From Diphasiastrum complanatum (Eukaryota > Streptophyta > Lycopodiopsida > Lycopodiales > Lycopodiaceae), in the NCBI GenBank assembly GCA_029204225.1, contig CM055113.1, positions 19,739,798-19,803,797 on the forward strand: 64,000 bases of DNA, written 5' to 3'. Under the pieces are notes generated by a model, which saw only the letters and a program-made list of their open reading frames with translations, was not told where the DNA came from and ran no database searches. The position numbers and the translations under genes are program-made. This document shows, one piece after another, positions 54,513 to 64,000 of the stretch (positions within the stretch are counted from its first letter, which is position 1; every line of letters begins with the position of its first letter).

Positions 54513-56050
54513 AGAACAACAAAAAAAAACAAGAACGATGCAAGTTTCACACCTTCCTGATTGGAAACAGAGAGAGGGAGAGGAAAATCAGCGAATAAAT
54601 GTAAAGCGCCGATGATAAATTCGAGGAAAAGAAGCCATTGATCGATGGATGGATGGATGGATCGCAGTTGGAGATGATGGATCGCAACTGCAATGCAGAA
54701 AAACACGGGCGACAGAAAATAGCACATCAAACCCTCGCCCGCCCGCCCGAAGGTTCTTATGTAACCGACGCATTTCCCCGCTGCCGTCGGATATTATACA
54801 GACTATTCAGATTTCGCCACGTTTCGTGTGCTGAGTGATCACACACGTGGCTTGCATCCCTTCGAGAGGGCTGAAAAGTTGTAAGCGTCGATAAGCCCTC
54901 ACATGCCTTTTCTCCTCCTCTCCCAAGTTAGGCCAAAGCCTTGGCCTAACTAGTACCTATGCCCTCAAAGGAACGTGTGACGTAGCACCCGGGAGCCATT
55001 CGAGCGACGAGGGTGGTTACAACAAGTAGCCCACCATTGGATGACGAATACCATAAGTAGCAATTGAAGATTTACAGTGGCGATTAAAAACGTTAGAATC
55101 CTTGATATGGCTCAGAATCGCTCAGAATCTACATGTTCTTAACCAACCAAATGATGCCATGTGTCCGATATCACTCCTCACAACTAACTGTTATGACTTC
55201 TAGGGGGCTTCGGCCACGGAACTGGCAAGGTGTGCTATATGCGGTAGCAAGCATTATTCCAGTCAAGACGAGACGTAATTGAAGAATATGAGACATAATT
55301 GACAAATAGCTAAATGACACATCATCTACATTTAGGAGGAGCTTTGTTTTTATCTTGTAAAACCTTTGCTCTCAACAATTGAGAGCTTGTCACCCTTTTT
55401 TTGCCAATGTTGATTATCGGCTCACAAATATTTTCAATATGATTGCATAATATGAACTTTACTCGCTCATAGCATAATATAATATTTGTACATTGTAGCT
55501 TGTATGTCTCATCGTATGCCTCACCACATAACATATGGTTCGCCTAGCCTACAACATAATGCATACCCATCTTGCCTTGTCATTAATTCACAAATTTCTT
55601 TCCAATGCGGCTTCAAATTTAAGAAAATAAAACAATCCATTTATAAACAAAGTGCCAAACTTTAAGAGATTCACATTGAAGACTTGTGTCTAAAAGTTAT
55701 GATCAATCTGAAGTTGGAATAAATGTCACTATATTAGCATGTGATTACATATATCTATGGAGTTTATGAATATTAGCACTCTGTTGCCAAACAAAACAAA
55801 TGTGTTAGAAGAGAGTACGTAGCACTTGGCTTCCAAAAACTAAACAAATGTGTTAGAAGATAGTACCAACTATGTGAATCCAAACAAAGACCAAATTACA
55901 AAAATCCTCCAATCAACCACATAAACAAGGAGAAGGCTCCTCTACTAAAAATCCCAAACGCTCTCAAGGGTTTGCAAAAGCAAAATGACTCGCATGTATG
56001 GAAATAATTTATGTTTGTGTGGGCACATGCACAAGTAAAGCAAGGGTTAT
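54513..56050. other. Presumed promoter side of the synthase gene and intergenic DNA
   Basis: The first about 300 bp should contain the 5' untranslated region and promoter of the synthase. It includes a (GGAT)n/(ATCG)-rich tract near 54640-54665 and GC-rich repeats near 54735. Right of about 55000 the sequence is AT-rich without a recognised gene. 'aacaaatgtgttagaag' occurs near 55796 and 55845. Confidence 0.4.
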
Positions 56051-56238
56051 ATCTGCCTATAGGAGCTCGCCCTACTTCCATTCCAGTTATGTGTTTTACC
56101 TACATCCTATCTTATGGCACGGGGGTGATGTTATTGGAGATTGATCAGTAGCTTCTCATTGGTTGGGAGGTTTGGCTCCATTGTTATTCATTTGTGTGAA
56201 TATCTTGTAAGGAAGATCTTGAGGTGCTTTTCCTTACA
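56051..56238 (+). repeat. Possible end of the 5' LTR of element F
   Basis: CCTTACA at 56232-56238 directly precedes GGGATATCAGAGC, a variant primer-binding site. The LTR start was not found, so the left limit is nominal. Confidence 0.35.
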
Positions 56239-58165
56239 GGGATATCAGAGCAAGGCTTACGAAGATTGTAGGATTTGGGGTCGTGAAGCTTTTCGTCGAT
56301 GTGCTTGGAGAGATCAATCTATTTTCTCTTCCTAGTGGTGAACAAGCGTCCAAGTAGGTGCTCTCTTAATATTTCCACTTGCATACTGCTAAGATCCATC
56401 AAATATTAGCTTTCTCCATAACAATATGAGTTATAATCGATTTTAGCTACTTTATGATAGTTTGTCAATTTTGCTTGAATTTCTCATAAGCTACTATAGT
56501 TCTGAATTTTCAACAAGTGCACCTTCTCTTAAGGAGTCATTAATTGCTAGATTAATGATTTCATGTTGGGATTATGCAAGATTTATGGTTCTAGACTATG
56601 TTCTAGCCAAAAATAGCTTGTTTTTAGTATTTGTTACTAGAAACAGTTAGTAAGAGCTATTGTATAGCAAAACTAGAACAATTGAAGGTTGAGATGGGTG
56701 TTTCTAAGTTACTAATGATCAGTAAGTGGTTGCATGAGGGTTTTATGTGTCAAAACATAGTGGAAAACCCAGAAAATAGTAAAAAAAAAACCATGTTTTT
56801 TTAAGGTTTTTTCTACTTTTTGATGCATATAGTTGTTGGAATGCTTAGAAACTTTGCATGCATGTTCTCCAATATCATTTGAAGCTCTCCTATATCAATA
56901 CATAGAACGAACTATAGAGGTTGTGCAAGGCCATAAACGGTCTGAAAATCCTTGATTTTCAAGGGGTTTTTTTTTTTGCCTTCTTTGAAATGGTAAAATG
57001 ATCATTGATGAGACTTATCCAGTCCTTTTGGTAGCCCTTTTGGCCTTTACATCTCTAAATTTGGTGGTCAGAGGCTTGTGCTCCAATTCACCAAAGATTG
57101 GTGTAGTGCGCCCTCTTGAAAACTTGTTTTCACTACTTTGCTTGTGACCTAGCTAGCATTACACTGATTGTGTACGTAGATGACCTCATAATCATAGGCG
57201 ATGTTGATGATTTGATTAGTGCAGTAAAAAAAGATCTATCCTCTAGCTGATGCACTATTATTTGGAAAAACATGATAGCATTGCACTCACGCAAACGAAG
57301 TATGTGAACGAAATCCTCAAATGTTTCAAGATCTGCGATAGTAAGCTAGTGTCTACACGTGTGGAGGTTGATAAGAAACTTTCTATTCAAGATGAGATAG
57401 TTGATACTATGTTGTTTTGTCAATTAGTTATTTATCTCACAACCACTCATCCTGACATAAGCTATGTTGTAAGTGTAGTAAACCAATTCATGGTTACGCC
57501 CAAGAAAACTCATTAGAAAGCATCGAAGAAAATTCTTCGCTACATTAACTCATGGATTGCTATATGAGAGACAACGGGCTTTACCAGGTTTACAGGACTT
57601 TGTAGATTTGGATTGGGAATGATGTATAAACTACAGAAGGTCCACCATAAGTTATGCATTTCATGTTGGTAATGGTGTATTCTCTTGGTCCAGTAAGAAA
57701 CAAGATACAGTTTCTCTTTCCACCACCTCAAAAGCAGAGTACAAAGTCCTAAGTTCGGCTACATAGGAGGCAGTTTGGCCAACAAGGATAATGGAAGACA
57801 TTGGCATCTTGTAGAGTAAGCCTACAACAATCAGGTATGATAGCCAGAGCGCTATTTAGCTAGCTAAGAATCCTGTATTCACTCATGCACGAAGCACATA
57901 GAGATTAAATATCATTTCATCTGTATTCACTCATGCATGAAGCACATAGAGATTAAATATCATTTCATTAGATGTAGTGCATTTTAGAACAAAGGATTAG
58001 CTAGTAGCCATACTTACTAAAGCTCTAAGTGTTTATAAATTTGAGTTTTTTTTAGAGAAAAGCTCTTTGTAAGAAAAATGAACTAGAGCTTAAGGGAGAG
58101 TGTTAAATTTAGTAAGCCTCAGATTTCTTAGTCCTACGACTATTTTCAGTTTTAGTAGTTTTTGA
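56239..58165 (+). mobile_element. Ty1/copia element F, deleted and truncated
   Basis: A degenerate primer-binding site (GATATCAGAGC, about 56241-56251) is followed by about 900 bp without recognisable domains, then reverse transcriptase and RNase H remnants. A polypurine tract (AAGGGAGAG, 58092-58100) is followed by a TG at 58101 that starts a truncated 3' LTR (TGTTAAATTTAG). It ends near 58165, where opposite-strand gypsy E begins. A 48-bp unit (57874-57921, 57922-57969) in the RNase H part is duplicated in tandem with two mismatches. Confidence 0.65.
57150..57970 (+). pseudogene. Element F reverse transcriptase C-terminus and RNase H
   Basis: The catalytic box LIVYVDDLIIIG lies near 57165-57200. 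After a frameshift and stop the frame at 57250 gives HYYLEKHDSIALTQTKYVNE, ILKCFKICDSKLVSTRVEVD and LTTTHPDISYVVSVVNQFM. RNase H traces are STTSKAEYK-like sequence near 57720-57750 and CTKHIEIKYHFI at the duplicated unit. Multiple stops are present. Confidence 0.75.
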
Positions 58166-58199
58166 ATTTTCCATCTATTCTAACCACTTCGGATACAAT

Positions 58200-58960
58200 C
58201 AAGGGCCACTTGCAACATTTAATGCATATCATGCAAGAAATCCGCAACTTTTTGGATCTTAACAGACTTTGTCTCCACATTTATCGGAGATCTAGGTTGA
58301 AAATCGTACATCAACATAAACGGACTATAACCAGTAGCAAAATGTTTTCTACTATTGTAAGCAACCTCAATCAAAGGAACATAATCTTCCCACTGAGATT
58401 GCTTGTGTATGATTAGTTCTCTCAGTATGGCCATCTGATTTAGGATGATCAGCAAAGCTAAAACTAAGCGAGGTTTCTAGCTTATGGAATATAGCTGACC
58501 AACAGTGTCCTGTAAATGTAGGATCTTTATCACTTGGCAATCCATAAAGCCTAAATAATCTTTCCACAAAGATTTGGGCTAAATCCGAAGCCTTAGCAGT
58601 TAATTTGATTGGTATAAAAGTAACTAACTTTGTTAACTTGTCCACCACAACCCAAATAGAATCATTTTGGCATCGGGTCCTTGGAAGTCCAACAAAGGTC
58701 TACATTTAACCACATAAGACTCGACAAATGGGTTGAGTTTTGTTCAATAAAACTCTCTTCTGACCAAGTCTAGAGTCCTGTGTATACCCGAATGACCTAC
58801 ACATGGAACATCATGACATTCATAAAGAATCCTCTTCTTTATCTCATCATCCACTGAGACACAAACTTTAATTTCTCATTTCGAAATAGTAATCCACCTT
58901 GGATAGAGAGTTGTTCCGCTATCTTATTATCTTTCCTAGGAACCTGAGACCCTTGTGAGT
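58200..58960 (-). pseudogene. Element E integrase
   Basis: MVDKLTKLVTFIPIKLTAKA, ASDLAQIFVERLFRLYGLPS, then DKDPTFTGHCWSAIF (second Asp region), SFSFADHPKSDGHTERTN (catalytic Glu kept) and, in another phase, QWEDYVPLIEVAYNSRKHFA with TGYSPFMLMYDFQPRSPI. The zinc-binding N-terminal part (58700-58960) has several stops. No chromodomain is preserved. Confidence 0.8.
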
Positions 58961-58977
58961 AAATCTCTATTCCATTT

Positions 58978-60335
58978 TCATTTTTTCCTATCTCCACCAT
59001 CTTCCAGATGGGACCAGATTGAGAAATCTAACTCAAACCTCCCTCTGCCTTTGACATATCGGATCTCATGATCAAATTCCTGCATAAGCTCAGCCCAACG
59101 AGCTTTAGGACCTCTCAGATCGTTTTGATCACAAAAGTATTTTAGAGGCTGGTGATCTGTATAAAATATAAACTGACTACCATAAAGGTCATGCCTCCAA
59201 GTTTTAAGTGTATGTATCATAGCAAATAACTCCTTCTCCTGAGTTGTGTAACGCAACTGAGGCCCTATGAGTTTCTTGTTTTCAAACCCTATCGGCCTAT
59301 CGTCATGTAGAAGAATTGCTCCTATCGCCGAATCACTTGCATCAGTTCGCACGACGTAAGGTATATCAGGATTCACGATCTGTAAAATAGAAGCTGAAGC
59401 AACCGCTTTCTTGAGCTTCTCAAGGCATTGGTTCAATTCATCATTTCACTCAATAGGTGGACTAGGTTGACCTCTCTTTTTCTTGTTATTAACTCTGCCT
59501 TTAGTCAAATAATTTAAGGGTGCCGCTACCTTTGCATAATCTTCAATTGACTTACGAAAGAGAACTTTAAAATCGAAAGAAGATCTAACTTCTCTAACTG
59601 TCTTCGGTATTGGCCACTCAAGCACTATCTTGACCTTACTCTCATCAATCTTCAAGTGATCTTATGACCGAGATACAATAATGCATGCTTAAAGAACTAA
59701 ATTCTTTAGCATACAGTTTCTCTCGTTTGAGATTATCTAAGATAGTCTTAAGATGACTCAAATGCTCCTTAAGTGTCCTATGGTAGATGAGAATATAATA
59801 TAAGCATACAACCACACACTTTCTCAGATATGGACGAAAAAAATTGTTCATCATCTGCTGGAACATAGCTGGTGCATTTGCCAACCCAAAACGAAGCACG
59901 AGAAATTCATAATGATCAAGTCTCGTCCGAAAATCAGTCTTTTGCACATCACTCGGATGAATCCTAATCTGATGATATCCGGTTCTAAGGTCTATCTTTG
60001 TGAAGTATTTAGCTGCATCTAGTCAATCTACCAAATCATCCATCCAAGGCAATGGATATTTATTTTTACTAGTTACCTCATTCAACCCCTTGTATTTAAC
60101 ACACAAATAGAAGCCTCCATCTTTCTTCACTTTCAGAAGAATAGGAACTTGGCTGAATATGACCCATCTTCAAATTATTTTCAATTTGCTTAGTAATCTC
60201 TATCTCTTCTTCTAAGAAAACCGATATGGTTGTCTAGAGATAGGGTGACTACTTGGAACTAACTCAATCTTATGGTCTAGCAACATGGATGGTGGTATTC
60301 CATGAGGTAATTCTTCAAGAAACACATCTTGAAAT
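58978..60335 (-). pseudogene. Element E reverse transcriptase and RNase H
   Basis: RT blocks: KYFTKIDLRTGYHQIRIHPS, then DVQKTDFRTRLDHYEFLVLR and FGLANAPAMFQQMMNNFFRP. The catalytic box reads VVCLYYILIYHRTLKEHLSH, where the invariant Asp-Asp is Tyr-Tyr, so polymerase activity is lost. Thumb region: KVKIVLEWPIPKTVREVRSS. RNase H (59436-58978): VRTDASDSAIGAILLHDDRP, YTTQEKELFAMIHTLKTWRH and FYTDHQPLKYF, with the three acidic residues present. Confidence 0.85.
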
Positions 60336-61028
60336 TCAGACAATATCATTCTTCTCCATTTGCTCCTTATCTAAGTCTACTAGGTTAATAATATTTGACA
60401 ATTTACAACTACTTAGATGCATTTCAGATAAATCCAAAATTGGCTTAGCAAATAGAAAATAAACTTCATAATAAAAAATTTCCATTACATTAGCAAATGA
60501 ATTCATCCCAAATGGATGTACATATTTGTCTCCAAACAGTGTGACTATTTTTTTACCCTTCAGAAAAGAGAGAACATGCTTCTCAAAATCTATATCAGGA
60601 TGCTTATTAAATAACCACTCGTACCCTAGAATTATATCCGTACATGCTAAATCTAAAACATGGAAATCTATTAACTCTCTATAATCTTGTATCCATACCT
60701 GGAGCCTTGGAACGTTAATATCCCATGTCTCCAACTCCACACCTGAAGCTAGATATACTCTGTATCTATGGTTACTGGCTTCAGTTTTTGGGCCAAGTTT
60801 TTGCACAAGACCAGAGTTAATAAAATTATGAATGGATCCACTATCCACTAAAATACTAACTTCATGTCCTTTAACAGTGCCTTTCAAACGAAATAATTCA
60901 TTTGGCAAGAATGGGTCAATACTATAAGAACAATCACACTCACGATTAACTTTGTTAATTTCCAACTTAAAATTTTCTTTACCTGGCATCTCAATGACTT
61001 GAGTTGCACCTTTCTTTTGTTCTAGCAA
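60336..61028 (-). pseudogene. Element E aspartic protease region
   Basis: A 230-codon open frame contains LKGTVKGHEVSILVDSGSIH with the catalytic DSGS, NFINSGLVQKLG, then DFHVLDLACTDIILGYEWLF, the conserved D.ILG..WL motif of gypsy proteases. It is one of the longest uninterrupted retroelement frames in the window. The C-terminal part, KYVHPFGMNSFANVMEIFYY, leads toward RT. Confidence 0.8.
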
Positions 61029-61470
61029 AAATTCATAACGTGTCTAGACTTAGAACAATGAAAACACACATTCCTTTTTCTAGCCTTTTTTTGGGACACA
61101 TGTTTCTTTTGTCTAAACTCATAGGCAGCTTGATCCAGTTCATCAAAATACTTGGATTTATTTCCATGAACTCTTTTCTTTCCTTTCTTTTGGCTGGGTC
61201 CCGATGGATAAGCCTGTAATTGCTTTCTAGATGCCACCACTGTGGAATCATATGCTTTTGCAACCCGTACAACGTCATCCATACACTAGATTGACGATCT
61301 ACTGGCGATTTTCTTGATCTCGTACACGATATTGGCGCTCTCCATTTCTGTGTATCTGTCATCGCTTCCCCACCATCTCCACTGCCTATCAGCCATCCTC
61401 GTTTGTTTCCCATTGAGAGCGCCATCACAAACCATCTCCAAACCTAAGATCGCCAATGGAAAACAAAACA
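61029..61470 (-). pseudogene. Element E gag C-terminus with zinc knuckle
   Basis: RNVCFHCSKSRHVMNFC fits C-x2-C-x4-H-x4-C. It is preceded by a basic linker (GPSQKKGKKRVHGNKSKYF) and VASRKQLQAYPSG. Further right the frame shifts. NIVYEIKKIASRSSI and the region up to about 61470 may be non-gag sequence. Confidence 0.6.
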
Positions 61471-62034
61471 TTTGAAACTTTTTGCATGCTGAGGGGTAGT
61501 GTCACGCAAGCACTCATCACGCTTCCATTACACTATTGAATATCACGTCATAATCATCAACACTTGTTATTCATCATCACCATACATTCGTTTCCACAGA
61601 AACCTACCTGTCTTACATCTCCATCTCTGCCCACTATCTTCACCTCTACAGCTCCTTCACAACCATATACCCCCACCTCCATTTTAACAAACTTCTACTT
61701 TCCATCGTTCTTATCCCACCTCATTCTGTTCCAATCTTTTTATTTCATTTGACACACATCCTCCACACCGTTCTATCCCCAACACCTCTGCTTTCACACA
61801 TCTTCCCTTCCCAACCTCAGTTCTTCACATTTCTTTCCATTCGCACCCTAACTCCCTTCACACAGACTTCCTCTCACATCTCAACCGACGCCCTCCGCTC
61901 ACATCTCAACCGACGCCCTCCGCTCACATCTCAACCGACACCCTCCGATCACATCTCAACCGACACCCGTTCACCTTGTCTGCCTTCTCGACCGACACCT
62001 TTTTTCCAGAACCCTGTTTCCCAATTTTTTCATC
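61471..62034 (+). other. Pyrimidine-rich leader-like sequence with 25-bp tandem repeat
   Basis: This stretch is very rich in C and T on the plus strand. At 61873-61970 a 25-bp unit (CTCACATCTCAACCGACG then CCCTCCG) is repeated almost four times. It could be a 5' untranslated region of the frame at 62035, which is inference only. Confidence 0.5.
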
Positions 62035-62415
62035 ATGTCTATCAACCCTGCCTCCAATTCTGATGACCCTGATGCCAATAAGCTCGACATCCAATTGTCC
62101 AAATTGGATATTACTGAAATGCAACACTGGTACCAACAGGCAGTATCCTTCTTTAAATTCATTGACTTCCAGATGCCTATCTTGATGAGGTATCAAAGCC
62201 CGTACCTAATGCACATGATATATGCCAACTACAATGCTACAGCAAGGTCGTGCCAGCTAATAGTTCCTCCTGGGAGGAACTATGTTTATAACATATCATT
62301 TGCACCGGCCTACAACCTTTTGGGTTCCCACGAGGACCAAATGCTGTCACCAAGACACTTCAAAACTAACTTGACAATGACAGCAGCCACCCACGATCTC
62401 CAACAGACAGCATAA
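62035..62415 (+). CDS. Unidentified 126-residue open reading frame
   Basis: The ATG at 62035 starts MSINPASNSDDPDANKLDIQ and the frame ends QQTA then stop. It contains KLDITEMQHWYQQAVSFFKF, RYQSPYLMHMIYANYNATAR, QLIVPPGRNYVYNISFAPAY and NLLGSHEDQM. Composition is protein-like with no low-complexity bias. The long pyrimidine-rich leader would suit a plant transcript. I do not recognise the family. It could be an intact small gene, a first exon or a decayed retroelement gag. AATAAAA at about 62470 might serve as a polyadenylation signal. Confidence 0.35.
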   Translation: MSINPASNSDDPDANKLDIQLSKLDITEMQHWYQQAVSFFKFIDFQMPILMRYQSPYLMHMIYANYNATARSCQLIVPPGRNYVYNISFAPAYNLLGSHEDQMLSPRHFKTNLTMTAATHDLQQTA

Positions 62416-63299
62416 CGGCTCTACGCTTTTCATATGCACTAATGTAAAATTGTATATGGTTGATCATTGTAATAAAATATTGATGTAATCAATGAGACAG
62501 ACATTGTAGATGCTTTCATGCATTTGTGAGCACATTGTTTCACCCGCAATTGTCTTGTGCTCACCTGCATCACTTACTGTCTAGTTCTGCGTTTAGATTC
62601 TTTGTTAGTATTGCATGCTTTCCACTTTTTGTATGACTTTCTGATTGACTTGTCTGATTATCTGCTCTTTGCTTCCGCACACAACCGTGCAGTTCAAATT
62701 TACTATTATGTTCGCCTACTTAGTTATCAGTAGTGCATGCACCGAGGGAACTCGTCGGACCCTGCCTTCGAGCAGTAGTAGGATCGTCCCAATCCGATTC
62801 GTTCGACAAGTTCGACTTCTATCGTTGTCGGGACCTCACTCGATCCGTTCCCAACAAAATGGTGGTCTACCTAGTTACTAGCCTATTTACGAAAATAAAA
62901 TTCAATTTTTCAAAAAAGTTAGTGCATGCCAAGTTTAATGCATGCAGGATGTTTCGAAACGATTTCGATATGTGACAGTGCCTGTGAATATGATAGATCG
63001 ATCTTTTTAATCGATTCTCACAGTTGGTCCATTTCGAACAGATTTCAAAAATCCCAATTTTTTCGTAAATTTTAAAATTGGTCCTAAGAAGCTGTTGTGT
63101 TTTAAATCAATCTGATATTGATTAAACAAAATTTTCTTAATGAGTTAAAGACCTTGCTTAGTAATATCGGCCAGTTAAAAAGGCCCAAAACATTTCACTT
63201 GTTAGTTGAAGACTTGGATCTTGACTAATTAAGTTGATTTTGTGTTTCGGGAAATCAATATGGCAGATGATAATGTAACTACAGCTCTCATGTCTAGGT
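62416..63299. other. No gene seen
   Basis: Non-coding AT-rich sequence, with a GC-richer stretch near 62735-62870 that has no recognisable product. Confidence 0.4.
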
Positions 63300-63959
63300 G
63301 CCGATGCCTACCTATCTACAGATTTGTTGTGAAAGATTCAACTAGTTTGATCATATTTGCTTTATTTCCATATTTGGCATATTGAGGCCAACTTTGTTTC
63401 TAGACTTAGAGATTGACTTTTTAAAGTTCATTAGTCTAAATGTCATTTGAATAAACACTTTTTGAAAGTGTGGGAAACTTAGAAGGCAAGTTTGAGTATA
63501 TTCAAATTTGAATGTTGGGTACTTTGAATCTAAACCCAAAAATAGTAGGATTAGCATTTTGGAGGGAAAGCCAAGTGGCCTATTATAAAAGGATGTAACT
63601 CGTTGAGAGACATATCTTCTCTCTTCTCTATCTCATTTCATGCTTATACATGGTTCTCTTGGGTTCTACTATCCATTGGTGCACGATACTTGTGATTGCA
63701 TGCAATTCTATGTGTAGAATGATCTATATTTGTTATATTTGGATCCACACGTGTGAAATACAGTAGCTTGCTGGTTTTGTACGGACAGCAACAGTACATA
63801 ATTATTTGATTCATGTTTGATCAAGTTCTATTAGAAGTTTCATCTCATTTTGTGTGTAGATGCTGATTTTTCTACATTGGTGAGATTGGTAGAGTATTTC
63901 TCTTTGTAACCCAAGATCTTTCAAGTGGATTGGATCATAATGATATGAAATCCTTCACA
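63300..63959 (+). repeat. Probable 5' LTR at the right edge (left limit nominal)
   Basis: The sequence ends ...CTTCACA at 63959, immediately before a primer-binding-like TGGTCTCAGAGC. A TATA-like TATTATAAAAGG lies near 63582-63593 followed by a pyrimidine-rich CTTCTCTCTTCTC tract, as in plant LTR promoters. The LTR start could not be fixed because the partner LTR is outside the window. Confidence 0.5.
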
Positions 63960-63971
63960 TGGTCTCAGAGC
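63960..63971 (+). other. Primer-binding-site-like sequence of a right-edge element
   Basis: TGGTCTCAGAGC differs from the initiator tRNA-Met complement by one base and follows an LTR-like CA end. The internal region continues beyond the window. Confidence 0.6.
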
Positions 63972-64000
63972 TTGTGTTTCAGGTTATGAAGGAGGAAATC

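Larger units (their letters stand above)
58166..61470 (-). mobile_element. Ty3/gypsy element E, no LTRs, decayed
   Basis: From the right: gag C-terminus with one zinc knuckle, aspartic protease, reverse transcriptase, RNase H, integrase zinc region and integrase core. RT before integrase is gypsy order. No LTR was identified at either end. The left end is cut against copia F, in opposite orientation. Confidence 0.85.

Overview
The window reads as nuclear DNA of a land plant with a repeat-rich genome. The evidence is two spliced genes of plant type, many decayed Ty1/copia and Ty3/gypsy LTR retrotransposons (one a chromovirus), retrocopies of plant housekeeping genes, and long (GA)n, (TA)n and (GT)n tracts. 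Nothing bacterial, organellar or CRISPR-like was seen, and no intact tRNA or rRNA gene. I cannot place the lineage within land plants.

The host genes lie on the minus strand. They are a partial exon of an unidentified Ser/Pro-rich protein (1-455), a plant 'NST1-like' membrane/coiled-coil protein (12907-14829, two exons) and holocytochrome c synthase (52415-54512, two exons). A weak multi-exon candidate lies at 36276-36922. The NST1-like and synthase genes have clean phase-0 splice junctions and look functional. They have no evident pathway relation and no operon logic applies.

The rest is mostly mobile-element debris. From left to right: LTR fragments and a minus-strand gag remnant (0.5-3.8 kb); a deleted chromovirus in which gag is joined directly to integrase (3.8-6.7 kb); about 215-bp tandem repeats and an LTR-like repeat (7.3-8.3 kb); a LINE-type zinc-binding fragment (11.9-12.2 kb); a gag with an Asp-rich N-terminal tract (18.7-19.6 kb); two head-to-tail minus-strand copia elements, A and B, with a chimeric junction (19.7-26.2 kb); a block of short dispersed repeats and microsatellites (26.2-27.6 kb); an LTR of 834 bp (29.5-30.3 kb); copia D (30.3-32.4 kb); copia remnants (34.8-35.4 kb); copia C, with both LTRs recognisable (45.6-49.9 kb); copia F and gypsy E (56.2-61.5 kb); and the 5' end of another LTR element at the right edge.

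The most interesting observations are these. Two copies of an 86-89 bp tRNA-derived SINE-like insert sit in opposite orientation, each flanked by 14-15 bp target-site duplications. Decayed retrocopies of NADPH-thioredoxin reductase (one redox cysteine lost) and of COP9 signalosome subunit 6 lie side by side. An acidic repeat tract precedes a retroelement gag domain. Element B's RNase H reading frame runs directly into element A's LTR end and primer-binding site.
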